DNA from: Armatimonadota bacterium
Lineage (GTDB): Bacteria > Armatimonadota > UBA5829
DNA: 38,487 bases
Direction of reading: 5' to 3'
NCBI GenBank assembly: GCA_012522555.1
Contig: JAAYKG010000068.1
Location: 1 to 38,487, forward strand
In this document: positions 8,348 to 17,661 of the stretch, piece by piece
Position numbering within the stretch: position 1 is the first letter of the stretch
Layout: every line of letters begins with the position of its first letter
Program-made: the position numbers and the translations under genes
The notes under the pieces: model-generated
What the model was told of the DNA's origin: nothing
The model's database searches: none
What the model saw: only the letters and a program-made list of their open reading frames with translations

Positions 8348-10269
8348 TAAAAATCAGCGAAACCACAATCAGGATCAATAGGACATCGGTAATGCGAGCG
8401 CGAGGCGGGTTCACTCTGGCGGAGTTGCTGGTGGTGATGGCGATCTCGGCAATCTTGATGATGCTGGTGCTGGAACCTGTTGTGCAATCTTTCCGGCTCA
8501 CGAGACAGGCGCAGGCTATGGTCGATGCGCAGGACGCCGCGCGTATGTCCCTCGCCTCTATCAGCAGGGAGCTTGGGCAGGCGATGTATGTCTATGATAA
8601 CGCGCAGGTTCCTATGACGCCAGCTTCCGGGGGATTGCCTGCCGGAGTAGTCGCTAATAGAACGCAGACGCCGATTATGCTGCCTGTCTCTCAACCCGGT
8701 TCCAGCGCTCCTCATTGGTTTGTGCTGCCGTATGCGATGATCGATTTCATATTGCCCAACATCTACATGCACTGCAACAATCCTGCTCACCCGCCAGGCA
8801 AACCGCGCAGTTATCCGAGAGATATTGTGATCGATGATGGCGGCAACAAGCGCACCGAACTGCGGGGCTGGCCGGATTGCCCATATTGCAAAGCGGACGG
8901 AAAAAAAGCTGACGATGTGGAGGCTAAGCCAAAGGTGCCGCTTGAGCCATCGGTGACGCATGTGCGTTATTTTTTGGCTCTTCGTTATAACAATCTGGGC
9001 GTTCCGCTGACCACTGGAGCGCCGCCGAACTATGGCTGGGTCCCTCCTTTTGGGACAAATGTTATTGAGGGGACCGAAAACGGGGTGGTCTTGTATCGCG
9101 CTGAGTATAACCCTTACGACGACAACCTGTTTCCGAACAGTATGAACGTTAGTGAGCGCATTAACGATCCGTATTTCTTCTACAGGACAGGGACAGCCCC
9201 CAATGGCCATGAATATCATGAAAACTGGCGGAATACAGCGCGCGTTATGGGAATCGGCAAGTATTCTGACTTTATAGCTGCCGAGTTCAGCCCTGATGGC
9301 ACTGTCAGGTCGGTGGATCCGACAGTCAAATTCCAGACTTCGTCCGTAGAAAACGACACGTTTAACCCGGCGTACTCAAATGATGCCAAAAACGATTGGC
9401 CCAGCGCACCGGCTATGGTGTTTTCCGGAACCTATGGATATTGGACGCCGGATCATCGAGTGGATGTGATGCGTGGGGCGTATTGGGACAATCCGCCCGG
9501 CGGTGTAGATTTCTACACTGTGATGGAAGGGGGCGTGCAACTGATAATCAGGAGAACGCCGAGCGGCGACTATTGGAGCGAAACGACCGAGTTTAATGTC
9601 AGCGAATATCTGTCCAGAGGGTTTGTATCGGCTGACCAGGCTAACAGACCGCCGCTTGAAATGGCGTTTACGGTCGACGCAAACAGAGGCACGATCAACT
9701 TCGCGCTTCAACCTCCGCGCCCGGGGCAGGCGGCATCCGGCCCTGTCGGCATAGACAGCGCGATAGCTATTAATAAAGATTTCCACTCTCATTATGCTGC
9801 AGACCGCGGCGGAGCCATCAGATGGACGCTGCTGCCGACGTTCAACCCGGATGTATCCGATCAATTCCTGCAAAATGCTCGAATTGTGCCGGGAAGTGAG
9901 AGAATTGTCGGACCGGAGATGACGTTTGGCGAGAACTTCGCTCGCCCAGTGCGCTATGAGCGTGTGCCGTTGTCTTTGGGTAATCCCGGCATCAACCAAT
10001 ACATGATCGACTACGACACGGGAAGACTCTATTTCAGCCGCGACCCAAGCCTGGATCTGCCTGAGGTGGACGGCGGGGGGAATCAGTGTCGGGTCGAGGC
10101 AAGCTACTTGGTATATTTTAATAGAGCAGACGACGTAATCAGGGCCGATTATCTGACCAAAAGCCTGATTACGGTAAACTTGGGGATGAGGATGTTCGAC
10201 CCGGAGACAGGGAAACCGTTCACAGTGGATTTGACGGACAAAGTGAAAGTCAGAAACGCGCTAAGGTAG
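8344..10269 (+). CDS. Very large PilW/GspJ-like minor pseudopilin with a Cys/His cluster
   Basis: A 641-aa protein with class III signal RARGGFTLAELLVVMAISAI (Glu+5 present). After the hydrophobic helix comes AQDAARMSLASISRELGQAM, the arrangement seen in PilW/GspJ. Those families usually have about 200-350 residues, so this one is oversized. Cys144, His149, Cys179 and Cys182 (CNNPAH...CPYC) form a possible metal site or disulfide set in an exposed loop. The motif MIDYDTGRLYF lies near residue 554. ATG 8344 has GAGGAA nine bases upstream and overlaps the previous stop. An in-frame ATG at 8392 after AGGA would give a shorter leader and cannot be excluded. The gene lies 5 bases before the next gene in the same operon. 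Confidence 0.8.
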   Translation: MIKISETTIRINRTSVMRARGGFTLAELLVVMAISAILMMLVLEPVVQSFRLTRQAQAMVDAQDAARMSLASISRELGQAMYVYDNAQVPMTPASGGLPAGVVANRTQTPIMLPVSQPGSSAPHWFVLPYAMIDFILPNIYMHCNNPAHPPGKPRSYPRDIVIDDGGNKRTELRGWPDCPYCKADGKKADDVEAKPKVPLEPSVTHVRYFLALRYNNLGVPLTTGAPPNYGWVPPFGTNVIEGTENGVVLYRAEYNPYDDNLFPNSMNVSERINDPYFFYRTGTAPNGHEYHENWRNTARVMGIGKYSDFIAAEFSPDGTVRSVDPTVKFQTSSVENDTFNPAYSNDAKNDWPSAPAMVFSGTYGYWTPDHRVDVMRGAYWDNPPGGVDFYTVMEGGVQLIIRRTPSGDYWSETTEFNVSEYLSRGFVSADQANRPPLEMAFTVDANRGTINFALQPPRPGQAASGPVGIDSAIAINKDFHSHYAADRGGAIRWTLLPTFNPDVSDQFLQNARIVPGSERIVGPEMTFGENFARPVRYERVPLSLGNPGINQYMIDYDTGRLYFSRDPSLDLPEVDGGGNQCRVEASYLVYFNRADDVIRADYLTKSLITVNLGMRMFDPETGKPFTVDLTDKVKVRNALR

Positions 10270-10274
10270 CCGCA

Positions 10275-12998
10275 ATGCCATACAAGAAGCATTCAAATAG
10301 ACAGATATTGAGAAGCGACAGCGGGCAGACCCTGATCATCGCGATTATGGTGATGTTTATCCTCGCCGTGCTCGCGACTGTGTTCATCGCTTTGGTCGCC
10401 CGCAACCTGACCAGGTCGTCACGAATGTCGAGTACGGATGCTGTCGCTGCGATAGCGGAGGCGGGCATTCGCTATGCTGATGAGATGATGACGACTTCTG
10501 AGGATGGCGCCGATTGGCGGCCTGCTCCGGATAATCTACCGCCTGCTCTAAGAGAGGATGACCCCGATTTTGAATGGCTCCGGCCATATACGCCGGCGGA
10601 AGCAGGGGATACCGGCCCGACCGGCGGATATACGAGATTCAACTCCGGCCAGGGCAGGTTCCTGCTGCGTGTGTCATATAATCCGGACCCCAGGATACCG
10701 ATGTCCAAGTATATCAAGATAGAGTCTGTGGGCAGATGGGGAAATATCGATCCGGACGACCCCACAACCTTTCACGATGTCAGCAGCAAAAGCCTGCGGC
10801 GCGAGATAACCGCCTACAAGCCGATCGGTCTCACCGAAAGCTGCCGCTTTATTACCAACAAAAGCAACCGTAACGTCGATGTTGCCCTGGGTGTGCCTGG
10901 ATATAGAACTGAGTTTGGCCGGCCGACGTCGAGTAAATATCAAATGCGAGGCGGGCCAATTCGGGTGAATGCTAATCTGCTTTGGCATGGGCTTTATGGC
11001 GGTGGGCCGAGTGTGGACATCTATTTACGCGGCCTGATGGCGAACGCGATTACAGATCCGGAGGTGGGGACTCCTACGGATAGGATCCCGGTTGATGATG
11101 TGCTGGTGTCAGGGGAGTTCAAAGCGGATAGCGACCCCGCCAGGGACTCGGATCGCGTAACGGTTCGATTGCATCGATTGATTGACACTGGGGGGTCTTA
11201 TTCCACCAGCAGCGTAGAGGTGCGGGAGAGTGATGACCCAGACTTTGATACCGTGGAAGGGTTTTATCGGGACGGCAGCAACTACCCGGATGTAAACAGA
11301 AGGCCGCGTGGAGTGAAGCGAATTGAGCCGCCGTTGGTCGATCAAGCCGATTCCACGAATACCACTACACGCTATCGCGTTTTGACGTATAGCTCGGGGG
11401 AGCGAGTGCGCAGGGGCGGCACTGGTCGCTGGGTTAACCTCGGACAGTTAGGCTGGGGTAAGGGGGTTTATATCGGCAATACCTCCGACAAACAGGACGA
11501 AAGCGAGACCCTGTTCGGCGGTGTAACAGTTCGCGCTGATATAATGCAACCGGATAATATGATGACCAGCAATTGGAAAGGGCCTTATTATAACCCTCCA
11601 GCGACGATAATCAACCTGCTGCCGAACGATAGAGAAACTATCAATGGTCGAGATCAGTATTATTTCACTATAACTCGCAGCGACTCGACGAATGGGCGCA
11701 AAGCTGTTTGGTCGGATTCGGCGGGTGTTGAGCGGCCGGATTGGGGATCTACAGTGCGAATGCCCTACCCGGATGCGGAGAATGGCAGATGGATCGGGCC
11801 GAATCACTGGATCGATGGTAATGGCGTCATCTTCGCCGAGGGCAACATCCGTGTTCGAGGAATGCTGCCGAAGGGCATGAAACTGACGATCGTGTCCAAT
11901 CAGAATATATATATCGATGGCAACGTGCTGAAATATCGGGAGCCTGATTGGAATGGTTCTGATAACGACGCCTACAGAGGGGCGGATCGAACCGGCGGGC
12001 TTGCGCTGCTGGCCCGGCAGAACGTAATCGTCAACACGACGCAGTTTTTCATGCCGTTGAGCGATCTTGGGGCTGATGATTATGGCCCGGATTCTATTAT
12101 CGGACAATCTTCATCCCATGTGGTGGTTCGCAATAATCCGCAGAGCGCGTTCAGATGCGGCTTTGAATTTGGCCCGTTTGAATCTGAAGGAAATAGCCCT
12201 CCGACGGATTGGCTGCTTTTTGTGCGCCAGTCCGGTGAGTTTGGTGCAGCATATATAAACGCGTGGCTAAACCCGACCGGCGCTACCCCCGGCTGGGGTA
12301 TTTTGGGGCTGAACAATGTATTTCCGGGGTTGCCTCGACACGTTTGGGGTGTGGGTGATCCACGATACGGATTTGGAGCGGCGCCTCCCGGAGCGGGGAT
12401 AGGAAGCTCATTTGCACACAATGTTTATGATTTGGGAGCTATGAATGCGGCGCTAAACATCGCCGCCGGGATGCCCAATATCCTTCAGATCGCGCTGGAC
12501 TCGAATGTCTATACGCGAAGCAACTATTGGATGGGCGGAGTGGCTGTTATGCCGATGGATGTGCGAATCGAAGCCATTTTGTATGCCCAAGAAGGCTCGC
12601 TGTATGTGATTCCGGGCTATTGGATGAATCCCAATCCGGCAGATACCGACCCGACGAATCGGCCGCCGGGTGTGGACCCGCGGTTCCCGTTATATGGACA
12701 AGCGCCGGATATACGTATCATAATAGACGGCGCTGTGAGCGAAAACCTGCCGGCTGCGGTGAGCGACGTGCAGGCCTGGATGGCAAAGTGGGGCCGGATT
12801 CCTGCTTTTTATGGATCGAGCAACATTTCGACAGCCCATGCGAACGAAGGTATCACGTTCCTGTATGATGATTATGTCGGCTGGCCGCTTGATGACGCAG
12901 GAGTCCCGCTACGCGTTGACAAATTTAACCGGCCCCTGCCGATCACGCCGAAGCTGCCTGTGAGCGGAAGCCTGATCTACTTCGGCGATGTGATGTAG
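10275..12998 (+). CDS. Very large PilX/GspK-like pilus protein
   Basis: A 907-aa protein whose start, SDSGQTLIIAIMVMFILAVLATVF, is a pilin-like hydrophobic helix. A Ser-Arg rich stretch and DAVAAIAEAGIRYADEMM follow, resembling the AAEAG(I/L) segment of PilX and GspK. It lacks Glu+5, as GspK does; in type II secretion that subunit caps the pseudopilus tip. The long exposed body includes VIFAEGNIRVRG near residue 517 and NIYIDGNVL, a pattern like the repetitive beta-helix regions of DUF4900-type proteins. That comparison is tentative. PilX is normally about 150-200 aa and GspK about 300. Position (third after PilV- and PilW-like genes) and helix type support the assignment. Confidence 0.72.
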   Translation: MPYKKHSNRQILRSDSGQTLIIAIMVMFILAVLATVFIALVARNLTRSSRMSSTDAVAAIAEAGIRYADEMMTTSEDGADWRPAPDNLPPALREDDPDFEWLRPYTPAEAGDTGPTGGYTRFNSGQGRFLLRVSYNPDPRIPMSKYIKIESVGRWGNIDPDDPTTFHDVSSKSLRREITAYKPIGLTESCRFITNKSNRNVDVALGVPGYRTEFGRPTSSKYQMRGGPIRVNANLLWHGLYGGGPSVDIYLRGLMANAITDPEVGTPTDRIPVDDVLVSGEFKADSDPARDSDRVTVRLHRLIDTGGSYSTSSVEVRESDDPDFDTVEGFYRDGSNYPDVNRRPRGVKRIEPPLVDQADSTNTTTRYRVLTYSSGERVRRGGTGRWVNLGQLGWGKGVYIGNTSDKQDESETLFGGVTVRADIMQPDNMMTSNWKGPYYNPPATIINLLPNDRETINGRDQYYFTITRSDSTNGRKAVWSDSAGVERPDWGSTVRMPYPDAENGRWIGPNHWIDGNGVIFAEGNIRVRGMLPKGMKLTIVSNQNIYIDGNVLKYREPDWNGSDNDAYRGADRTGGLALLARQNVIVNTTQFFMPLSDLGADDYGPDSIIGQSSSHVVVRNNPQSAFRCGFEFGPFESEGNSPPTDWLLFVRQSGEFGAAYINAWLNPTGATPGWGILGLNNVFPGLPRHVWGVGDPRYGFGAAPPGAGIGSSFAHNVYDLGAMNAALNIAAGMPNILQIALDSNVYTRSNYWMGGVAVMPMDVRIEAILYAQEGSLYVIPGYWMNPNPADTDPTNRPPGVDPRFPLYGQAPDIRIIIDGAVSENLPAAVSDVQAWMAKWGRIPAFYGSSNISTAHANEGITFLYDDYVGWPLDDAGVPLRVDKFNRPLPITPKLPVSGSLIYFGDVM

Positions 12999-13023
12999 TT
13001 TTTCGAGTGAGAGGAGTCCTGAT

Positions 13024-16000
13024 GTGAAGCTGATCAGCCGCGTTCTCTCGGCAATTATTATAGTTGGTACCCTACTAGCCCTAAGTATGCCTGCGCAAGC
13101 TGGCGCGTATTTGTATGCGGGTAAGCGCAAGAAGGTTTACTGCGGCATAGTCGAGATCGTTAACCCGCTGACTGGAGTTGTTCAAAACGACCAGGCCATT
13201 AAGGATGCGGCGCTGCTGTTTGCGAAGCTGGATGCGCTCAACAGTATGAAGCCGAGCGGATGGACGCTGGAAAACCCGCTTGCTCTATCGCAAAATAAAG
13301 CGGACCCGTATTATTGGCGGATACGGGTGGCTTCTGCGCGAAATTTATCACGCGTAAATGTGTTGTATCTGCCCGGCTCTGGGACTCTTAACCTGACTGA
13401 TGATGAACGCGAGAACCTCAGGCGCTTTGTGGACGCGGGCGGGGTGCTGTGGGTTGATAATGCAAACCCAAACTCGCCGCTGAAATTCAACGCTTCTGGG
13501 CCGTTTTTCATAAGTAAATTGAACTTCAAGACAGGGGGGAGCGGTGTTGACGTTCCTGTTTCACGCCACCACCCACTTCTCGCAACTCCATACTGGCTCA
13601 CCGACTCGGAGATTATGAGCCTGGGATTGCTGGTAGGCGGAGGAGGAATCGGCCGCAGCTACTGCGATCTTGATATTAGCTGGACAAACGATGAGCCGAC
13701 TACATTCGATATTTTATTCCCTATTATTGATGGGGCGGATAACTCGGGAGCGTTGAGCGGCCAGCCGGCGGTTGTTGCTAATTCTTACGGCAGTGGTCGT
13801 GTGGTGGCCAGTGCCAATGCAGTGGGGCGAGGCTGTATGCTGAATGAGCCTTACAGCCTGGCCAGCCTAAAGTTCGCGTTCAATATAATGTCTTATGCTT
13901 CGACGTGGACCGACCTTCGCAAGAACCCAAGGCACTCCGGGTCGTCTATCGACACACTGGGAGCCAATCGACTGGTTGAGAAGTGGTCGATTCCTGTTAC
14001 ATCGCACGGGATTCGGCGCGAAGCTGCTCCGCTGCTATATAAAAACACTGTGTTTTACACCTCCGGCGACACACTGTGTGCATTGGAGCAAAACGGGGAC
14101 ACCAAGGGCGGGATGTGGCCGGCAGGCTCCAATGGCGAGGTCATAATCTGGAGTTGGCAGGATCCGGACGGAGGGGTTCTGAGCACTCCGACTATTGCGA
14201 CCGTTCAAGACCCAAACGACGATTGCCGGCCGATAGAGGCGGTTATCGTTCAAAATAATCAGGGCAACGTATTCTTACTTAATGCCTTTCCAATCGACGC
14301 GAACAATGTCGTTCTTATGCCCAATGAGCCATTTTACGTGATGGAAACAGCTCCGACCAGTGGGGGCGGCAGCAAGGGCAGATGGCCAAGCCCACCGATA
14401 TACATAAACGGCTGGATTTATGCGTTGGGAGGCGACGGCAGGTTGTATGCGGAGAATCCGTGCCTGAAGAAGTGGTCGGATGGTCACGCCGGCGTCAACA
14501 ATGTCTCTTCCGATTGGCAATGCCCCGATCTCAAACTGCAACCTGGTTGGACCGCCGAGCCGAGATGCGGCCCGAGCTTCGGCACGATGAGAAACGCCAA
14601 CACAGGCGCGGTTTTGGGGATGGTGTATTGGTTCACATCTCCCACCACTATGCCTATGATAGCCGGAGATATCAACGATCATATTTGCTCACTTCCCGTA
14701 TCAGTGAGCAGAGAACGCCCAAAGCTGACAAATATCCAGCCTGGCAGGGATGCTGCGGAGATTCGAGTCACCTACCCTGGTTGGTTAAGCAATGTGCATG
14801 TGAGTATTTTTGAGGCCAATGGCATTACCCCGGTCCCGTTGACCGAGGATCCAAAGCCAAACCAGAACATAGCAGGCGCCACGCAGCCCGGCACGATTGC
14901 GTTGAGGATACGGCCTCCACTGCCCCGGCAGTATGTGGTCTATTGCAGCTATTCCATTTCATATGGCAACAGGGCTCCCGCGCTGAACCCGCGTGGAGGT
15001 GAGATCGAGCCTAAGAGTGCATCCACCACGGGCGGGGGCAGCACGCCGCTCAGCCACGGCCCGACAGAGATAGCAGGGACCCCGGTTATGGGGCCGGACA
15101 ATCAACTGTTCTTGACTGGGACCCGCGAATCGTCATACCCGGCCGGCGGCTCCATACTGACGTATGCCAATGACGGAGGGGTAGCGACGAATGGCAAGCT
15201 GAAATGGCACTACTTCCTACACTCGGGGGTCGACCCATCATTCGGAGTGAATGTCGATTTGCCTGGTGTGATCCAAACCCCGAAGGGGCCGATGATCAAC
15301 CCGCAGCCCAGTTCGTCTCCTGCGTTCTCAGACGGAAAAGTTTTTGTCACCGTGTCCGGATCGGAGGACGGCCCGAGAGGAGCGCTGTTGTGCCTGCGAT
15401 CGTCCGCGGAATGCGTTGTCAGAATAACCGAAGGCGGGGGATATGACTCTAACGGCAAGCCTATCAGGCGCCCCAAATCCCTTTGGAAGGGAAACAACGA
15501 GGGCCACTACAACGTCCGAATATGGCAGCCGAATCTGATTAACGATGCCAGCAGTGGGATACCACTGATGGATGCGAGAGATATATCCAGTGGCGACGTT
15601 TCTACCACTGGTATAAGCGTCGATTACGACACCGGCACCATAACGTTTGATGATTTCAGCAAGACAAAAATCCAGAAGATGATGGTGGATACCAATACAT
15701 TTTCTCCGTCGCTGCCGGTTTGGGTCTATCTGGACAACGTGGAGGTTCCGATTGATTGGACGACGTGGGGGCCGGGAGCGCTCGATATGTCCAACGCCAG
15801 AACCGCATCCAGCGACGCGGTAGATTTGAGCGGTTGGAACAATCTGCTGTGGTATTATGTGGTCGACGATCACAATTGCAGCGGCATTCATTCGCCACCA
15901 ACTGTCATCGGAAATACTGTTTACTTCACTTGTGATGATGGCTACCTTTATGCTCTCGACACCGAATCCGGGGAATCCAGGGGCAGGCTCACCTCCAAAA

Positions 16001-17562
16001 AGCCGATCTGGACAACCAAAGTGGGCAGCGGGCAGATGTCACAGGACAGCGCTCTGTCGGTAGCAGGCGCAAACGGGGTTCTGATGGTCCCTGGGCCGGA
16101 TGGTTTGTATGCTTATACAGACACGACCACTCTGGTGACAGATAACAATCGCATTACTGAAATAGACGGGCAAGGCGAAGTGACGTGGGCAGTGGATTCG
16201 ATCGATTGGCCGGCAAACGTTCCGCAGAGCACCGGCAAAGCTATGGCACTCAAACAGGGGCCGATAAACAAGCCCTCAAGAGCGAGATACGTTGGCACGG
16301 GAGAGATTCTGTTCTGCAACTCCGGTGCGAACCAGGTATGCAAGATTGATAAGTCCGGCAGAGTCGGCTTTGACGGCACCGGAGGAAGATACCTTCGGTG
16401 GATATACACCAAATTCGCCGATCCTAAGAAACTGCTTCGCCCTGGGCAACCGACGCAGCTCAGCGGCCCACGAGACGCGATAATGTGGCAGGAGATGGAA
16501 AGTGTCGCTTCCGGCGGTGTCGCATCGGTTGTGCATTGCCTGATAGCGGATTCCGGTAACTCCAGGATTCTGGACCTGACGTATCGTGTGAAGAATGGTC
16601 AGTTTGTAGATTCGGCGGGGGAGGCGATAGACCCTGCCAGAAATCCTGCTCATCAGAGGTTTATAGACCCCGAAAGCGGGTTCGTGCTGCCGGAGCTTAA
16701 TTGGGCATCAAAGACGGATTCGCTTAACGAACGATATGCTTTTGATTGCTTGCAATTGGTCTCGGTGCCGGGGACGAACAGTATGGTGCAGGATATATGG
16801 GTGGCCAGTTCGAACTTCACCTCCAGCGGCACCGACATGGGAGGTGTAAGTCCTAAAGGTAAGGCTGGCCTGGGCGGGGCGATAATGGCGATTGGATATA
16901 GACACCGCACTATGACGGCAGGTCAGGCTGCCGGAGAGTGGGACTATTCCGACCCGCAATCCGGCACGATTACAGCGCGCTGCGACCGAGTTCAAATTAA
17001 CGGAGCTGTTGTACCACTTGCGAACCCGAGATTCTTTGATGTGCTAGTTACGCCGCCTTCGACGCCGGGCGGCAGCCCCGCGCTCGCGTTGTTGATATGC
17101 GACAACTATGGAGTTTATGAAGCGAAAATCGGCGGGCCGGAGCCGGTGGTTGGTCCAAGGCTGCTGGCTGAGGATTATAGTAAGTTGCTGAGATTGCCTG
17201 ATCCTGCGACCAAGATTAACTCGGCTTGCCCGAATTACCCACCAACGCCGACCATGCCCATACCGCTGCCGGCGACGATTCCTTTCATACCTACGTCTGT
17301 TCAGAAGCTGCCGAATGGTAAGTGGTTGATTACCAACAGCTACAGCGGTTCGGATTCAAGCGGCGCGGTTAAGTTTAGCGGCGAAGCGTTTGAATATGAT
17401 CCGGAGGGCCCGATCGCTCAAGAAGTGACATGGTGTTCGCCAAGATTGGAATGGGTGGATCCTCCGCCGAGCGCAGACCCCTGCGCTGTGCCGTTTGAGT
17501 GGAAGCAGGTTACGACAAATACCTACAACCTGCGCCAGCCCAAGTCCGCATTCCGGCAGTAG
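13024..17562 (+). CDS. Secreted 1512-aa protein: DUF4159-like N-terminus plus PQQ-type beta-propeller (PilY1-position protein)
   Basis: The GTG start at 13024 is set by GAGGAG seven bases upstream; the overlapping ATG at 13022 is out of frame. Residues 1-27 form a Sec signal ending in SMPAQA. Residues 35-295 include LNLTDDERENLRRFVDAGG and LWVDNANPNS, similar to DUF4159/glutamine-amidotransferase-like surface proteins. From about 295 onward, BamB/PQQ-like propeller strands recur, such as TVFYTSGDTLCALEQNGD, WIYALGGDGRLYAEN and TVYFTCDDGYLYALDTESG (near 955). An Ig-like insertion lies around 560-650. ISVDYDTGTITF near 866 matches a motif in the neighbouring pseudopilins. The order PilV-PilW-PilX-propeller mirrors pilVWX-pilY1, so a pilus-tip adhesin role is a reasonable inference. 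I see no PilY1 von Willebrand domain or calcium loop. Confidence 0.7.
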   Translation: MKLISRVLSAIIIVGTLLALSMPAQAGAYLYAGKRKKVYCGIVEIVNPLTGVVQNDQAIKDAALLFAKLDALNSMKPSGWTLENPLALSQNKADPYYWRIRVASARNLSRVNVLYLPGSGTLNLTDDERENLRRFVDAGGVLWVDNANPNSPLKFNASGPFFISKLNFKTGGSGVDVPVSRHHPLLATPYWLTDSEIMSLGLLVGGGGIGRSYCDLDISWTNDEPTTFDILFPIIDGADNSGALSGQPAVVANSYGSGRVVASANAVGRGCMLNEPYSLASLKFAFNIMSYASTWTDLRKNPRHSGSSIDTLGANRLVEKWSIPVTSHGIRREAAPLLYKNTVFYTSGDTLCALEQNGDTKGGMWPAGSNGEVIIWSWQDPDGGVLSTPTIATVQDPNDDCRPIEAVIVQNNQGNVFLLNAFPIDANNVVLMPNEPFYVMETAPTSGGGSKGRWPSPPIYINGWIYALGGDGRLYAENPCLKKWSDGHAGVNNVSSDWQCPDLKLQPGWTAEPRCGPSFGTMRNANTGAVLGMVYWFTSPTTMPMIAGDINDHICSLPVSVSRERPKLTNIQPGRDAAEIRVTYPGWLSNVHVSIFEANGITPVPLTEDPKPNQNIAGATQPGTIALRIRPPLPRQYVVYCSYSISYGNRAPALNPRGGEIEPKSASTTGGGSTPLSHGPTEIAGTPVMGPDNQLFLTGTRESSYPAGGSILTYANDGGVATNGKLKWHYFLHSGVDPSFGVNVDLPGVIQTPKGPMINPQPSSSPAFSDGKVFVTVSGSEDGPRGALLCLRSSAECVVRITEGGGYDSNGKPIRRPKSLWKGNNEGHYNVRIWQPNLINDASSGIPLMDARDISSGDVSTTGISVDYDTGTITFDDFSKTKIQKMMVDTNTFSPSLPVWVYLDNVEVPIDWTTWGPGALDMSNARTASSDAVDLSGWNNLLWYYVVDDHNCSGIHSPPTVIGNTVYFTCDDGYLYALDTESGESRGRLTSKKPIWTTKVGSGQMSQDSALSVAGANGVLMVPGPDGLYAYTDTTTLVTDNNRITEIDGQGEVTWAVDSIDWPANVPQSTGKAMALKQGPINKPSRARYVGTGEILFCNSGANQVCKIDKSGRVGFDGTGGRYLRWIYTKFADPKKLLRPGQPTQLSGPRDAIMWQEMESVASGGVASVVHCLIADSGNSRILDLTYRVKNGQFVDSAGEAIDPARNPAHQRFIDPESGFVLPELNWASKTDSLNERYAFDCLQLVSVPGTNSMVQDIWVASSNFTSSGTDMGGVSPKGKAGLGGAIMAIGYRHRTMTAGQAAGEWDYSDPQSGTITARCDRVQINGAVVPLANPRFFDVLVTPPSTPGGSPALALLICDNYGVYEAKIGGPEPVVGPRLLAEDYSKLLRLPDPATKINSACPNYPPTPTMPIPLPATIPFIPTSVQKLPNGKWLITNSYSGSDSSGAVKFSGEAFEYDPEGPIAQEVTWCSPRLEWVDPPPSADPCAVPFEWKQVTTNTYNLRQPKSAFRQ

Positions 17563-17595
17563 GCTGCATTGCGGCAGCAAACTGAAACGCGATTC

Positions 17596-17621
17596 CCCCA
17601 CCCTGAGACATCGGGGTGGGG
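17596..17621 (+). terminator. G+C-rich hairpin terminator after the propeller gene
   Basis: CCCCACCCTGA (17596-17606) pairs with TCGGGGTGGGG (17611-17621) around a GACA loop, 11 pairs with one T-G wobble. TTGGGTGTATCTTCTCAATTTTTG follows, a loose T-rich tail. It probably ends the pilus operon and separates it from the GH99-like gene. Confidence 0.65.
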
Positions 17622-17661
17622 TTGGGTGTATCTTCTCAATTTTTGATTCGAGGTGTGATCT

